A DNA stretch of 64,000 bases, taken from positions 1 through 64,000 of the forward strand of contig CAITNO010000032.1 of NCBI GenBank assembly GCA_903893795.1, given 5' to 3'. Shown here in pieces: positions 42,712-51,291 of this stretch; within the stretch, counting starts at the first letter, position 1; every line of letters starts with the position of its first letter. The stretch is from Candidatus Hydrogenedentota bacterium. Lineage in GTDB: Bacteria > Hydrogenedentota > Hydrogenedentia > Hydrogenedentales > CAITNO01. A program made the translations under genes and the position numbers. The notes under the pieces are model-generated. The model did no database searches, was not told the origin of the DNA, and was given only the letters and a program-made list of their open reading frames with translations.

Positions 42712-44295
42712 TCAGAAACGAACGGTATAATCGGCCTGCACGCGCCAGATCGGCGAATAGGGCCCGTCATCTTTTTCGTACATAACCCTGCCATTCAGGT
42801 CCTGGTCAGGCGTGACGGCCCACTTGGCCTTGAGATAAACGCTATAAATGTTCTCCCGCGACTGCACTTCATACTTGCCGTAGAAGTACATCAGCGGGTT
42901 GTAGCCCTGCAGCAGTCCCGGGGCAAACCAGACCCGCGCCATGTCGAGCAGCGCCAGCGACTGGTCGTACTTCGTCAGGTAGTCCTGGTAGCGCTGGAAG
43001 TCCGTGCCCAAGGCAACTTTCACCTTGTTGAACTGGCGGCTCACTTCGCCCACGACGGCCCAAGTACCGCTGCCGCCGCTCGCGTCGAAGCGTTCCAGGC
43101 CAATCTTGGCGTTCAGCGCGGCCGGACCGAAAAGTTTCTCGCCGGACAGCACCAGTGCATAGCGCTGATAGTCGCGGTTGGAATCGTCCTTTTTGTCGGT
43201 GCTGTGGAATTCCGTTTCCAGTGAAACCATGGACTTCTTCGTGATGGGCCGGTGCAGCGCGATCAGGAAGTCATTGTAACTCTGGGAGGTGTCCATGATC
43301 TGATAGTAGGAGGAAAGATCGCTTACCCGGTCCTGAATCTGGTTAAACTGGCGGCGGTAGGTGACCTCGTAGGTCAGGTCGGCCGGATCGGCGAAATAGC
43401 CCGTGGCACTGAGCAGGAACTCGTTGCCCTGGCTGTCATACGAGTTGAAGCGGCCAAACAGGGAGAGGTTTTCATTAATCGTCTGCCAGACGCTGAGCGC
43501 CACCGAGACATCATCCACCTGGCTGGAGATCTCGCGCCCGTTCCGGCTGTTAATGAACGAGGCAAGGGGGCCGTGAAGGGTGGGCTCGTGTTCAATATTG
43601 CGCGAATCGCGTCCCGCGTAGGCGTCCAGGGCAATCTTGGTCGTGGCAAAGGGGCTGTAGGAAACGCCGCCGCCGCCCACGGGGTCTTTGAAGGAGTCCG
43701 TGTAGAAGGTGGCGCGGGTGCCGCCAAAGACGTACCAGTCCCACTGGTTCAGGCGCTGCTTGAAATAGACGCCGTCCACACGGTTGTAGGCCGTGCCTTC
43801 CATGATGCGCTGGCGGCCCAGGCGCAGGGTGGAATCGCCCAAAAGATTGTCCACGTCCAAATAGAGATAGGAAGGCCGCAGGATGACGGCCGAATTGAAC
43901 GTGTTGTTGATGCCGTACATGCCGCCATCGTCTTCCGGGCGGGGGCCGATGGGCTCAATGGTCCAAATCGAACCGCGAAGATGCAGCCGGTCGCACTGGG
44001 GCGGGTCGATCTGGAACTGGAGGGACTGCTCCAGTTCAAGGTCCTGGTTGCCGTTTTTCCCAATAAGCCCGTTGAACCCGGCGCTCACGCTGCCCCGGTA
44101 CCATTTCTTTTCGGCCTGCTTGTCCTGATTCTTCGCGGTCCCGTCCGCAACCGGTGGCGCGGCTGCGGCATCGGGGGCCGGTGCCGCGGCGGCCGACGCC
44201 GCTGCATCCGCAGCCTTGGCCTCGGTTGAACTCAGCCCAAGCAAGCCGGCGCAAATGATTATGGCGGCGATGGACAGGCGCCAATGCATTGGTTT
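42712..44295 (-). CDS. Outer-membrane beta-barrel protein, probable porin of the conduit
   Basis: The product has 527 residues. I prefer GTG 44295 as start: a GGAGG site lies seven bases before it and it begins a clean Sec signal (MKPMHWRLSIAAIIICAGLL ... TEAKA). A farther GTG at 44343 overlaps the upstream stop but lacks a good site. An Ala/Pro-rich linker (about residues 30-60) follows the signal. The rest shows alternating aromatic and hydrophobic strands with polar turns (LYLDVDNLLGDSTLRLGRQR, DWYVFGGTRATFYTD) and ends in YTVRF, with the terminal phenylalanine of barrels recognised by BamA. Placement between two multiheme lipoproteins matches porin-cytochrome conduits such as MtrB/OmbB, although direct homology cannot be shown here. 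Confidence 0.85.
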   Translation of the reverse strand, partial: KPMHWRLSIAAIIICAGLLGLSSTEAKAADAAASAAAAPAPDAAAAPPVADGTAKNQDKQAEKKWYRGSVSAGFNGLIGKNGNQDLELEQSLQFQIDPPQCDRLHLRGSIWTIEPIGPRPEDDGGMYGINNTFNSAVILRPSYLYLDVDNLLGDSTLRLGRQRIMEGTAYNRVDGVYFKQRLNQWDWYVFGGTRATFYTDSFKDPVGGGGVSYSPFATTKIALDAYAGRDSRNIEHEPTLHGPLASFINSRNGREISSQVDDVSVALSVWQTINENLSLFGRFNSYDSQGNEFLLSATGYFADPADLTYEVTYRRQFNQIQDRVSDLSSYYQIMDTSQSYNDFLIALHRPITKKSMVSLETEFHSTDKKDDSNRDYQRYALVLSGEKLFGPAALNAKIGLERFDASGGSGTWAVVGEVSRQFNKVKVALGTDFQRYQDYLTKYDQSLALLDMARVWFAPGLLQGYNPLMYFYGKYEVQSRENIYSVYLKAKWAVTPDQDLNGRVMYEKDDGPYSPIWRVQADYTVRF

Positions 44296-44339
44296 CACGC
44301 TCGTTCCTCCATCCTGTCCTTTAAGGTCATTCATACCCG

Positions 44340-45122
44340 TCACGATCCGTAGCGGGCGTCAAAAATGATTTGAAGTTGGTTGTTGTCGGCGGGCGTGTCC
44401 ACATTGTAGACCGGTGCCGAGGGCTCCGTCCCGTCATGGCAGCCGGTGACACCGGCGCAGGAGTTCGGGGGTGCGGGCGTGATCCCCGCCAGATTGGACT
44501 CCACGGGCTTTACCGGCACCATGGAATGGAGATGCAGGCCCGCGTCCTGGTCGGCGCGCTGGCCGGGCACCATGTGGCACAGCACACAGCGGCTTGCCCC
44601 GGTTCCCGTCGGGTCATAAGGATGGAAGGTGTGCGCCTCGATGTCCGCAGGCGTCGCAAACCCCTGGTAGGCATGGCATTGCAGGCAAAGCTGATTGTCC
44701 GTGAAAGTACGGACGGTCTTTAGTTTGGAGTGCGGGTCATGGCAGTCGAAACAACCCAGAATCCCCTGCTTGGCATGGACACTGTCTTTGAACCCGCTCA
44801 CCTCTGCCGGGTGGCATTTCTTGCAGACCTCCTCACCGGCCTCACCAATGAACAGCCCGTAACGGCCGCCGTTGCGGACATGCAGCGCGCCGGGACCATG
44901 GCATTCCTCACAGCCTTTTTCGAGGAAGGCGTGGGGGCTCTCCAAGTAATCCCTGCGGTCCACTGCAATTTTGCCATTATGGCAGGTCAGGCAGGTGTCC
45001 GTCCCCACGTAGCCGGGACTTGGACAGCCCGCCAACCCCACAGCGACAACTGCGGCGAAGCAGCACAGGCCCGCGAACGATGCGGTAAACGGCCTTGTCT
45101 TGCCTTTTTGTATGGCGTCCAT
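44340..45122 (-). CDS. Multiheme lipoprotein c-type cytochrome (6 CXXCH plus one atypical site)
   Basis: The product has 260 residues. It starts at ATG 45122 (a GTG one codon earlier is possible) after a GGAAGGG site. A lipobox (VGLAGC) marks it as a lipoprotein. Six CXXCH motifs are seen: CLTCH, CEECH, CKKCH, CFDCH, CLQCH and CVLCH. Near the C-terminus SCAGVTGCHDG has the form CX5CH and could be a seventh, unusual heme site. Distal histidines are plentiful (SVHAKQG, LHLHS). It is the first gene of the probable three-gene conduit operon; the next gene starts within 45 bases. It would be the periplasmic or the surface cytochrome of the pair. Confidence 0.88.
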   Translation of the reverse strand: MDAIQKGKTRPFTASFAGLCCFAAVVAVGLAGCPSPGYVGTDTCLTCHNGKIAVDRRDYLESPHAFLEKGCEECHGPGALHVRNGGRYGLFIGEAGEEVCKKCHPAEVSGFKDSVHAKQGILGCFDCHDPHSKLKTVRTFTDNQLCLQCHAYQGFATPADIEAHTFHPYDPTGTGASRCVLCHMVPGQRADQDAGLHLHSMVPVKPVESNLAGITPAPPNSCAGVTGCHDGTEPSAPVYNVDTPADNNQLQIIFDARYGS

Positions 45123-45320
45123 CACTGGCTAAACCCTTCCTGTGCCCAGATACCAAGACCAATGAACCCGAGAATTCTGAGCAATCTGTTCTGATGATAG
45201 TATACACCGGGTTGTAAGTGTCAATATACAGAAATCTCTTTACACAAACATCCGGGAAAAACACTGATGGCCAGACTTTGGCCTCCTGTTATGATACGAT
45301 TCGTAAGGGATTGGACTTTC

Positions 45321-45644
45321 ATGCGAATTTGGCAACATAACAAGCATCGGCAACGCAACCGAGCCTCCTTGGCCTACAAGGCATTGGTCTGGGTGGTGTG
45401 CGGCTATATGGTCATCGGGGCGCTGCACGGGGTGGCCCCCCAAATGTGGCGCCACCATCTGTCTGAAAAGGACGATGGCGGGCCGTTTCGCATTCTATTA
45501 TTCACGCTGTTTACCGCCGTTTCAATGGCGGTTCTTGCCTTGGCGCTGGAGGCAACCCGCAATACGGTCCTCCTTCCTGCCCAGCCCCGCCTTTCTGACC
45601 TTTTCAGGTCGCCTTGGCTCCTCCGTGGTCCTCCCCTTTCCTAA
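45321..45644 (+). CDS. Small predicted membrane protein of unknown function
   Basis: The product has 107 residues. ATG 45321 has an AAGGGATTGGA site; the frame opens further upstream (45267), but those starts have no ribosome site. A basic N-terminus (WQHNKHRQRNRAS) precedes two hydrophobic helices (YKALVWVVCGYMVIGALHG and FRILLFTLFTAVSMAVLALA). I recognise no family. It lies between the divergent conduit operon and the heme operon. It may be real or a chance frame; the two helices and the positive-inside N-terminus favour real. Confidence 0.4.
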   Translation: MRIWQHNKHRQRNRASLAYKALVWVVCGYMVIGALHGVAPQMWRHHLSEKDDGGPFRILLFTLFTAVSMAVLALALEATRNTVLLPAQPRLSDLFRSPWLLRGPPLS

Positions 45645-45963
45645 GAACCGCTGTAAGGGCAAATCCGGAAATTGGCAGAGGCCCGGCATTACCTGACAGG
45701 TATAACCGTTTGGACCGGGCAAGAAGTTCAGAAAAGCCTGCATTTTCTACGTAGAATTCCCGGATGCCCCCAAATGCGGTTCTGGCTCACGCACTCCGAT
45801 TGAGTTGATGTCACAACAAGCAACTTCAAAACGGCCCACGTGCGCCATCCCCTCCGGCAAAGACGGCACGGAAAACCATACGTAGCCGCCGCAACACGGA
45901 GTGGAATGTATGCAAAATGCGTCCCCAACACCCGGACGCAGGCGGCCTGAAAGGATGAGTTCG
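45645..45963. other. Leader region of the heme operon
   Basis: About 320 bases upstream of hemA. It probably contains the operon promoter. A GG-N10-GC pair in a TTGGCA...GGCAT context at 45672-45690 fits the -24/-12 spacing of sigma-54 promoters, though the match outside the GG and GC is only partial. No heme-responsive or other known leader motif was recognised. Confidence 0.4.
45672..45690 (+). promoter_or_regulatory. Possible sigma-54-type -24/-12 promoter upstream of hemA
   Basis: The sequence ttggcagaggcccggcatt has GG (45674-45675) and GC (45686-45687) separated by ten bases, as sigma-54 promoters require. The sigma-54 activator at 17255 makes such promoters plausible in this genome. 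Chance occurrence is quite possible in GC-rich DNA. Confidence 0.22.
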
Positions 45964-47304
45964 ATGACGGAACATGAACAGGCTGGATACGGCAGCGTTG
46001 CAGAATGCCTGTCCTCCAAGAGCGGCCTGGACGAACTGATTATACTGGGCGTAACCCACAAGTCCGCCGATTCGATGGACCGGCTTTCGAGTCTGGTAAT
46101 TCCCGAATCCATGCAGGAAGAAAAACTGAACGAACTGCGGGAAGTGCTTGACGCGGAAGAACTTGTGTATATTTCCACCTGCAACCGCGCAAGTTTTATC
46201 ATCATTTCCCGCCGGGGACCGGCCGTCCTCCTGAAAGTGCTGCGCGCATGGTTCATCGCCAGCGACACGCACCAGGAAGTCCCGCCGGAGGAGCAGTGGG
46301 TGCAGTTGCAGGGGCGCCACGCCCTGGACCACCTGCTGCTGGTGGCCAGTTCGCTCGATTCCATGGTGGTCGGCGAGCGCCAGATCCTCGGCCAGTTCAA
46401 GCAGTCTTTCATCCGCGCCAAGGCCCTGGGCATCTCGGGTGCCAAGATTCATTTCCTCTACGAACAGATTCTGACCGTGGTCAAGCGGGTGTACACAAAC
46501 ACCTCTCTGAGCGAGGGCAAACTGTCGGTGGTGTCGCTGGCCGAAAGCAAGATCACCGATTTCTGCCAAAATCACCGGCACGTGACCGCCGTGCTGGTCG
46601 GTGCAGGCAAGATGATCGAGCAGTCGGGCACCTTCCTGGCCAAAACGCCCCATGTGAAGCTGGTGTTCGTGAACCGGACCAAGGAGCGCAGCGACGAGTT
46701 TGTGGAGCGCTTCGGCGGCACCTCCATGTCGCTGGAGGCCTTCTTTGCCGAACGGCCCCATTTTGACGTGCTGGCCACGGCCACCTCGGCACCCCACTAC
46801 CTCTTCGGCACCTCTTTCTTTGCCGATCACCGGCAGGGCCACCATGACAAGCTGATCATCGACCTCGCCATCCCGCCCGATGTGGACCCCGCCGCGGGCG
46901 AAATGGAGGGTGTGACGCTCATCAACATGGATTCGCTGCGCAAGCAGGCGAGCAAGCACCAGAGCAACCGCAGTCAGTCCGTCAGTGAAGCCCAGGCCAT
47001 TCTGGCCGCCGGGGCGCAGACCATCATCGACCGGTGGAAGGTGAGGAGCATCAACCCCGCCATCGGCGCCATACGGGAACGCTACGAGCGCGAGGGAATC
47101 GAACTGCTCAACAAGCTGCTGGAAAAGGAACTCCCCCACCTCGAATACGGGGAAAAGGAAACGCTGAACGCATGGGTCCGGGTGCTGGCAAAGCGCTGGG
47201 CCGTCGTGCATGCGTCGGGCATCAAGCAGATCGCCCGCAATTGCTGCGCAAAAGCCGTCTCCTCCTACCTGGACGGCGTCGGCGTGGAAAGGGCACGTCA
47301 ATGA
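45964..47304 (+). CDS. hemA: Glutamyl-tRNA reductase
   Basis: HemA reduces glutamyl-tRNA(Glu) to glutamate-1-semialdehyde with NADPH, the first committed step of the C5 route to tetrapyrroles. Start ATG 45964 (MTEHEQAGYGS) has an AAAGGA site; ATG 45955 and earlier starts are possible. The catalytic cysteine lies in ISTCNR (about Cys73). The N-terminal pattern LIILGVTHKSA and the DSMVVGERQILGQ motif are family hallmarks. The NADPH site is VLVGAGKMIEQSG. At 446 residues it is of normal length. Its stop overlaps the hemC start by four bases (ATGA), so the two are translationally coupled. It is the first gene of the nine-gene heme operon. Confidence 0.95.
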   Translation: MTEHEQAGYGSVAECLSSKSGLDELIILGVTHKSADSMDRLSSLVIPESMQEEKLNELREVLDAEELVYISTCNRASFIIISRRGPAVLLKVLRAWFIASDTHQEVPPEEQWVQLQGRHALDHLLLVASSLDSMVVGERQILGQFKQSFIRAKALGISGAKIHFLYEQILTVVKRVYTNTSLSEGKLSVVSLAESKITDFCQNHRHVTAVLVGAGKMIEQSGTFLAKTPHVKLVFVNRTKERSDEFVERFGGTSMSLEAFFAERPHFDVLATATSAPHYLFGTSFFADHRQGHHDKLIIDLAIPPDVDPAAGEMEGVTLINMDSLRKQASKHQSNRSQSVSEAQAILAAGAQTIIDRWKVRSINPAIGAIRERYEREGIELLNKLLEKELPHLEYGEKETLNAWVRVLAKRWAVVHASGIKQIARNCCAKAVSSYLDGVGVERARQ

Positions 47305-48227
47305 CCAAGCAGAAAATCGTTATCGGAACACGGGGCAGCGATCTGGCCCGCACCCAGACCGGCATGGTCGCCGACATGATCGCCCGCATTGCCGGCGTAC
47401 CCGTCGAAACCATCATCATCAAGACCGAGGGTGACCGCATTCAGGACGTGCCCCTGCACATGGTGGAGGGCAAGGGATTCTTCACCAAGGAGCTTGAAGA
47501 GGCCCTGCTGGAAGAACGCATCGACCTGGCTGTGCACAGCCTGAAAGACCTCCCCACCGAGAGTCCCAAGGGGCTGGTCATCGCGGCCATTCCGCCGCGC
47601 GAAAAGGCCAACGACCTGCTGCTGGTCCGCAACGGTTCCGTGTGCGAGGGACAGCCCTGGCTCCTGCCGCCAAACGCCACCGTGGGAACCAGCTCCAAAC
47701 GGCGCGCCCTCCAGATAAAGGCCCTCCAGCCCGGCGCCGTCATCAAGGAACTCCGCGGCAACGTGCCCACGCGCATCGCCAAACTGGTTGCCGAACAGTA
47801 TGACGCCATCCTCATCGCCGCGGCGGGATACCGCCGCCTCAGCATCGAAGCGGAAGGATACCAGGTTGTCGTGCTCGATTTTGACGAGATGCTCCCTGCG
47901 CCGGGCCAGGGCGCGCTGGCGCTGCAAACCCGCGAAAACGACCTCGAACTGAGGGAACTGCTGGAAGCGCTGCACGACAAGGGCACCGAAATCGAGGTGG
48001 ACGCCGAGCGCCGGGCGCTGGAACTGCTGGGCGGCGGCTGCGGCATGCCCCTGGGCATCCGCGCGCAGCACCGCGACGGCGCGCTGCACATCCGGGCGAT
48101 TTTGGGTCCCGATGCGTGGCAACTGCACGATGAACCGTCCTTTGTGCGCGCCGAAGCAAGCGGCGACACCCCGGCCGAAGCCGCAGAGCGGGTCATCAAA
48201 TCCCTGACGTCCGCCCAGCAAGACTGA
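47301..48227 (+). CDS. hemC: Hydroxymethylbilane synthase (porphobilinogen deaminase)
   Basis: HemC polymerises four porphobilinogen molecules to the linear hydroxymethylbilane. The protein has 308 residues, the normal size. The N-terminal KIVIGTRGSDLARTQ and the catalytic aspartate in VHSLKDLPT (about Asp83) are present. The dipyrromethane cofactor is attached to the cysteine in LLGGGCGMPLG (about Cys247). ATG 47301 overlaps the hemA stop; a longer frame exists upstream inside hemA but is not the true start. The order hemA-hemC-hemD is common in bacteria. Confidence 0.96.
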   Translation: MTKQKIVIGTRGSDLARTQTGMVADMIARIAGVPVETIIIKTEGDRIQDVPLHMVEGKGFFTKELEEALLEERIDLAVHSLKDLPTESPKGLVIAAIPPREKANDLLLVRNGSVCEGQPWLLPPNATVGTSSKRRALQIKALQPGAVIKELRGNVPTRIAKLVAEQYDAILIAAAGYRRLSIEAEGYQVVVLDFDEMLPAPGQGALALQTRENDLELRELLEALHDKGTEIEVDAERRALELLGGGCGMPLGIRAQHRDGALHIRAILGPDAWQLHDEPSFVRAEASGDTPAEAAERVIKSLTSAQQD

Positions 48228-48239
48228 GCCCCGACGTCC

Positions 48240-48989
48240 ATGAATCGAAGGCTCTTCACTGCGACCATCGCAAATGGCGCGGCGGAAACGGAGTCGGCTC
48301 TGGCCGAACTGCCGGTGGAATTCCATGCCGTGCCGGTCAGCAGAATCGTCCAAACCTGCACCCCGGAAGCGCTGGACCAGGTGTTGGCCGAACTGCACCG
48401 CTTCGACTGGGTATTCCTCTCAAGCGCCAATGCGGCGGCCATTTTCCTTGCGCGGGCGGTGGAAAAGGGCGTCAAATTCTCCCCCCGCATCGCCTGCGTT
48501 GGCCCGAACACAGCCGACTTCGTGGCCCGAATGGGCTATGTCGTCAGCCTCATTTCGGAAATTCACACCGGCGCGGCGCTGGCCGAAGCGTTCATCGCGC
48601 AGTATGGACAGGAGCATCCAAAAGTGCTGCTGCCCCGTCCGGAGAAAATGGGCAGCGACCTCGTGGAACGGCTGGCCGCCGCGCAGATACCCGTCACGCA
48701 ACTGCTGCTCTACCGAACCGAAGCGCTGGACGAGGGCGCGGCACAGTCTCTGACCTTTTGCGATTCGGACCTGTTTGTTTTTATGAGCCCTTCGGGCGTG
48801 AAACACTTCACCCGGCTTCATGCCCTGCCCGAAAAGGCGATCTCCGTCGCCATCGGACCGACCACCGCGGCGGCCCTTGCCGCCGTGGGACACAAGAACG
48901 TGGCGGTGGCCGCCAGGGCCTGCCGGGAAGGTCTGCTGGACTCGGTGCGTTCTATTCTGAATAATTCACCCCAACCAGAGGGATGCTGA
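48240..48989 (+). CDS. hemD: Uroporphyrinogen-III synthase
   Basis: HemD closes hydroxymethylbilane to uroporphyrinogen III with inversion of ring D. The protein has 249 residues. The family is very diverged; support comes from its place between hemC and hemB, the size, and motifs VFLSSANAAAIFLA, KVLLPRPEKMGSDLVERLAA and VFMSPSGVKHF, plus AIGPTTAAALAAVGHK, matching the usual F-T-S-xx-G and IG-x-T-A patterns. It is a stand-alone HemD with no methyltransferase fusion. The start is 12 bases after the hemC stop, and hemB starts one base after its stop. Confidence 0.92.
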   Translation: MNRRLFTATIANGAAETESALAELPVEFHAVPVSRIVQTCTPEALDQVLAELHRFDWVFLSSANAAAIFLARAVEKGVKFSPRIACVGPNTADFVARMGYVVSLISEIHTGAALAEAFIAQYGQEHPKVLLPRPEKMGSDLVERLAAAQIPVTQLLLYRTEALDEGAAQSLTFCDSDLFVFMSPSGVKHFTRLHALPEKAISVAIGPTTAAALAAVGHKNVAVAARACREGLLDSVRSILNNSPQPEGC

Positions 48990-48990
48990 C

Positions 48991-49974
48991 ATGCAAGAAT
49001 TTCCGACCATTCGCCCCAGACGCCTGCGGATGACCCCCATCCTGCGCGACCTGGTGGCCGAAACTGCCATCAAGAAACAGAAACTCATCCAGCCGCACTT
49101 TGTGGTGGAGGGCACGGGCCAGGTGCAGGAGATCAGAACCCTGCCCGGCATCGTCCGCAACTCCGTGGACGAGCTGGTCAAACAGATCGGCGCGGACCTG
49201 GAACTGGGCATGCGCAACCACATCCTTTTCGGCCTGCCCGAGGCCAAGGACGAGCACGCCTCCGGCGTCAGCGGCGACAAATCCCTCATCTGCCGCGCAC
49301 TGCGGGAGATCAAGAAGGCTTACGGCAAAGACGTGAACGTCTTCCCCGACCTGTGCCTCTGCGCCTACACGACCAGCGGCCATTGCGGTCTCGTCACGCC
49401 CGACGGGGAGATCCTCAACGACGAAACTAACGCGATCCTCGCGCGGGCCGCCGTGGACTACGCCCAGGCAGGCGCCGACATGGTCGCCCCTTCGGACATG
49501 ATGGATGGCCGCGTGCGCGCCATCCGGCAGGCGCTGGACGCCGCCGGCCTGCACAACACGCCCATCATGAGCTACGCGGTGAAATACGCTTCGGCCTTCT
49601 ATGGTCCCTTCCGCGAGGCGGCCCATTCGGCCCCCTCCTCCGGTGACCGAAAGAGCCACCAGATGGACATGCGCAACGCCAAGGAGGCGATTTTGGAGGC
49701 ACTCCAGGACGCCGCCGAGGGTGCAGACATCCTCATGGTCAAGCCCGCGCTGCCCTATCTCGACATCATCGCCGACCTCAAGCACCGCGTCACCCAGCCC
49801 CTGGCAGCCTATCAGGTCAGCGGCGAGTACGCCTCCATTGCCTTTGCGGCGCAGGCAGGCGCGGCCGACCTGCAGGCCGTGGCACTGGAATCACTGACCG
49901 CCATCACGCGGGCAGGCGCCGAAATCATCCTGAGTTACTTCACCCGCCAACTCTTCGCGGAAAATTGGATATAG
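48991..49974 (+). CDS. hemB: Porphobilinogen synthase (5-aminolevulinate dehydratase)
   Basis: HemB condenses two 5-aminolevulinate molecules to porphobilinogen. The protein has 327 residues. The active-site zinc ligands are present as Cys122, Cys124 and Cys132 (DLCLCAYTTSGHCG), so it is a zinc-dependent type rather than a magnesium-only one. The two substrate lysines are Lys198 (SYAVKYASAFYGPFREAA) and Lys251 (MVKPALPYLD). The stretch RKSHQMDMRNAKEA is also typical. The ribosome site AGAGGGA overlaps the hemD end. Confidence 0.96.
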   Translation: MQEFPTIRPRRLRMTPILRDLVAETAIKKQKLIQPHFVVEGTGQVQEIRTLPGIVRNSVDELVKQIGADLELGMRNHILFGLPEAKDEHASGVSGDKSLICRALREIKKAYGKDVNVFPDLCLCAYTTSGHCGLVTPDGEILNDETNAILARAAVDYAQAGADMVAPSDMMDGRVRAIRQALDAAGLHNTPIMSYAVKYASAFYGPFREAAHSAPSSGDRKSHQMDMRNAKEAILEALQDAAEGADILMVKPALPYLDIIADLKHRVTQPLAAYQVSGEYASIAFAAQAGAADLQAVALESLTAITRAGAEIILSYFTRQLFAENWI

Positions 49975-49986
49975 ACGGGAGCACAC

Positions 49987-51279
49987 ATGGAGACCACACA
50001 GTCAGAACAGCTTTTCAAAGAAGCCCTGGAAGTCATGCCCGGCGGCGTGAATTCGCCCGTGCGCGCCTTCAAATCGGTGGGCGGAACACCCATCACCTTC
50101 AAGCGCGGCCAGGGCGCCCATCTGGAAGACTGGGACGGCAACCGTTTCCTCGATTTCTGCTGTTCCTGGGGCCCGCTGGTGCTGGGCCACGCCCATCCCT
50201 ACGTGCGCGAGAGCATTGAAAAGGTGCTGGTGGACGGCTGGACCTTCGGCACGCCGCACCGCTCCGAAACGCTGCTGGCGCGCAAGGTCCTCGAACGGGT
50301 CGGCTTCGCCGACAAGGGGCGCTTCGTCAATTCCGGCACCGAGGCCGTCATGACGGCCGTCCGGCTGGCCCGCGGCGTGACGAAGCGTCCCTACATCCTC
50401 AAGTTCGACGGTTGCTACCACGGCCATCTCGATTCGATGCTGGTCAATGCGGGCAGCGGACTGGTCACCTTCGGACAGTCCAGTTCCGCCGGGGTGCCCG
50501 AGGAAATTGCGGCCACCACGCTGGTCGTGCCGCTCGACGATGAGGCCGCCGTCGAGGCGGTGTTCAAGACCCACGGCGACAAGATCGCCGCCGTGGCCCT
50601 CGAAACCATCCCCGCCAACAACGGCCTGCTCTACCAGCGGCCCGAGTTTGTTGCCTTCCTCCGAAAAATCACCCGCGAGCACGGCACGCTGCTGCTGCTC
50701 GACGAGGTGCTGGTCGGCCTGCGTGTGCAGCCCGCCTTTGCGTTCCAGCACTACGGCGTGGAACCCGACATCGTCACGCTGGGCAAGGTGATTGGCGGCG
50801 GCTTCCCCGCGGCCGCACTGGCGGCCAAGGCGGAGATTATGGACCACCTCGCCCCCAACGGCCCGGTCTACCAGGCAGGCACCCTCTCGGGCAATCCCGT
50901 CGCAATGACCGCCGGGTTGGCCACGCTGGAAGTGCTCTTCGAGCAGGGCGGCTGGGACCGGCTGCATGCCGTTGCGGCGCGCTTCAAAAACGGCATCGAA
51001 AGCGGCCTTGCGGCAACGAGCCTGCCCGTGCAGTACATCCAGACCGGCGCGTTGTTCTGGTTCAGCTTTGACAGCGAGGCCCTGCCCCGCACAGCCGACG
51101 GCATCGGCAAGCCGGGCATCGCGCGCTATGCCGCCCTCCACCGCAAACTCTTGGAGAAAGGCATCTACTTTGCACCCTCCGGCTACGAGGTCGGCTTCCT
51201 GAGCACCGCCATGACCGACGCGGATGTGGATGGGGCCGTGGCCACCATTATCGAAACCATCAACGAGTGTTACGCATAG
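49987..51279 (+). CDS. hemL: Glutamate-1-semialdehyde 2,1-aminomutase
   Basis: HemL converts glutamate-1-semialdehyde, the HemA product, to 5-aminolevulinate with pyridoxamine/pyridoxal phosphate. The protein has 430 residues. The N-terminus MPGGVNSPVRAFKSVGG and RFVNSGTEAVM are diagnostic, and the PLP lysine is Lys267 in VTLGKVIGGGFP. The usual DEVMTGFR motif reads DEVLVGLRV here, a mild variant next to the cofactor aspartate. The start is 12 bases after hemB. Together with hemA it shows the C5 route rather than the glycine (ALA synthase) route. Confidence 0.95.
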   Translation: METTQSEQLFKEALEVMPGGVNSPVRAFKSVGGTPITFKRGQGAHLEDWDGNRFLDFCCSWGPLVLGHAHPYVRESIEKVLVDGWTFGTPHRSETLLARKVLERVGFADKGRFVNSGTEAVMTAVRLARGVTKRPYILKFDGCYHGHLDSMLVNAGSGLVTFGQSSSAGVPEEIAATTLVVPLDDEAAVEAVFKTHGDKIAAVALETIPANNGLLYQRPEFVAFLRKITREHGTLLLLDEVLVGLRVQPAFAFQHYGVEPDIVTLGKVIGGGFPAAALAAKAEIMDHLAPNGPVYQAGTLSGNPVAMTAGLATLEVLFEQGGWDRLHAVAARFKNGIESGLAATSLPVQYIQTGALFWFSFDSEALPRTADGIGKPGIARYAALHRKLLEKGIYFAPSGYEVGFLSTAMTDADVDGAVATIIETINECYA

Positions 51280-51291
51280 AAACGGAGTGTC

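Noticed and set aside
47034-47300. An extended N-terminus for hemC starting inside hemA
   Set aside because: The extension is only the shifted frame of hemA; the ATG at 47301 starts the conserved KIVIGTRGS segment and overlaps the hemA stop in the usual ATGA manner.
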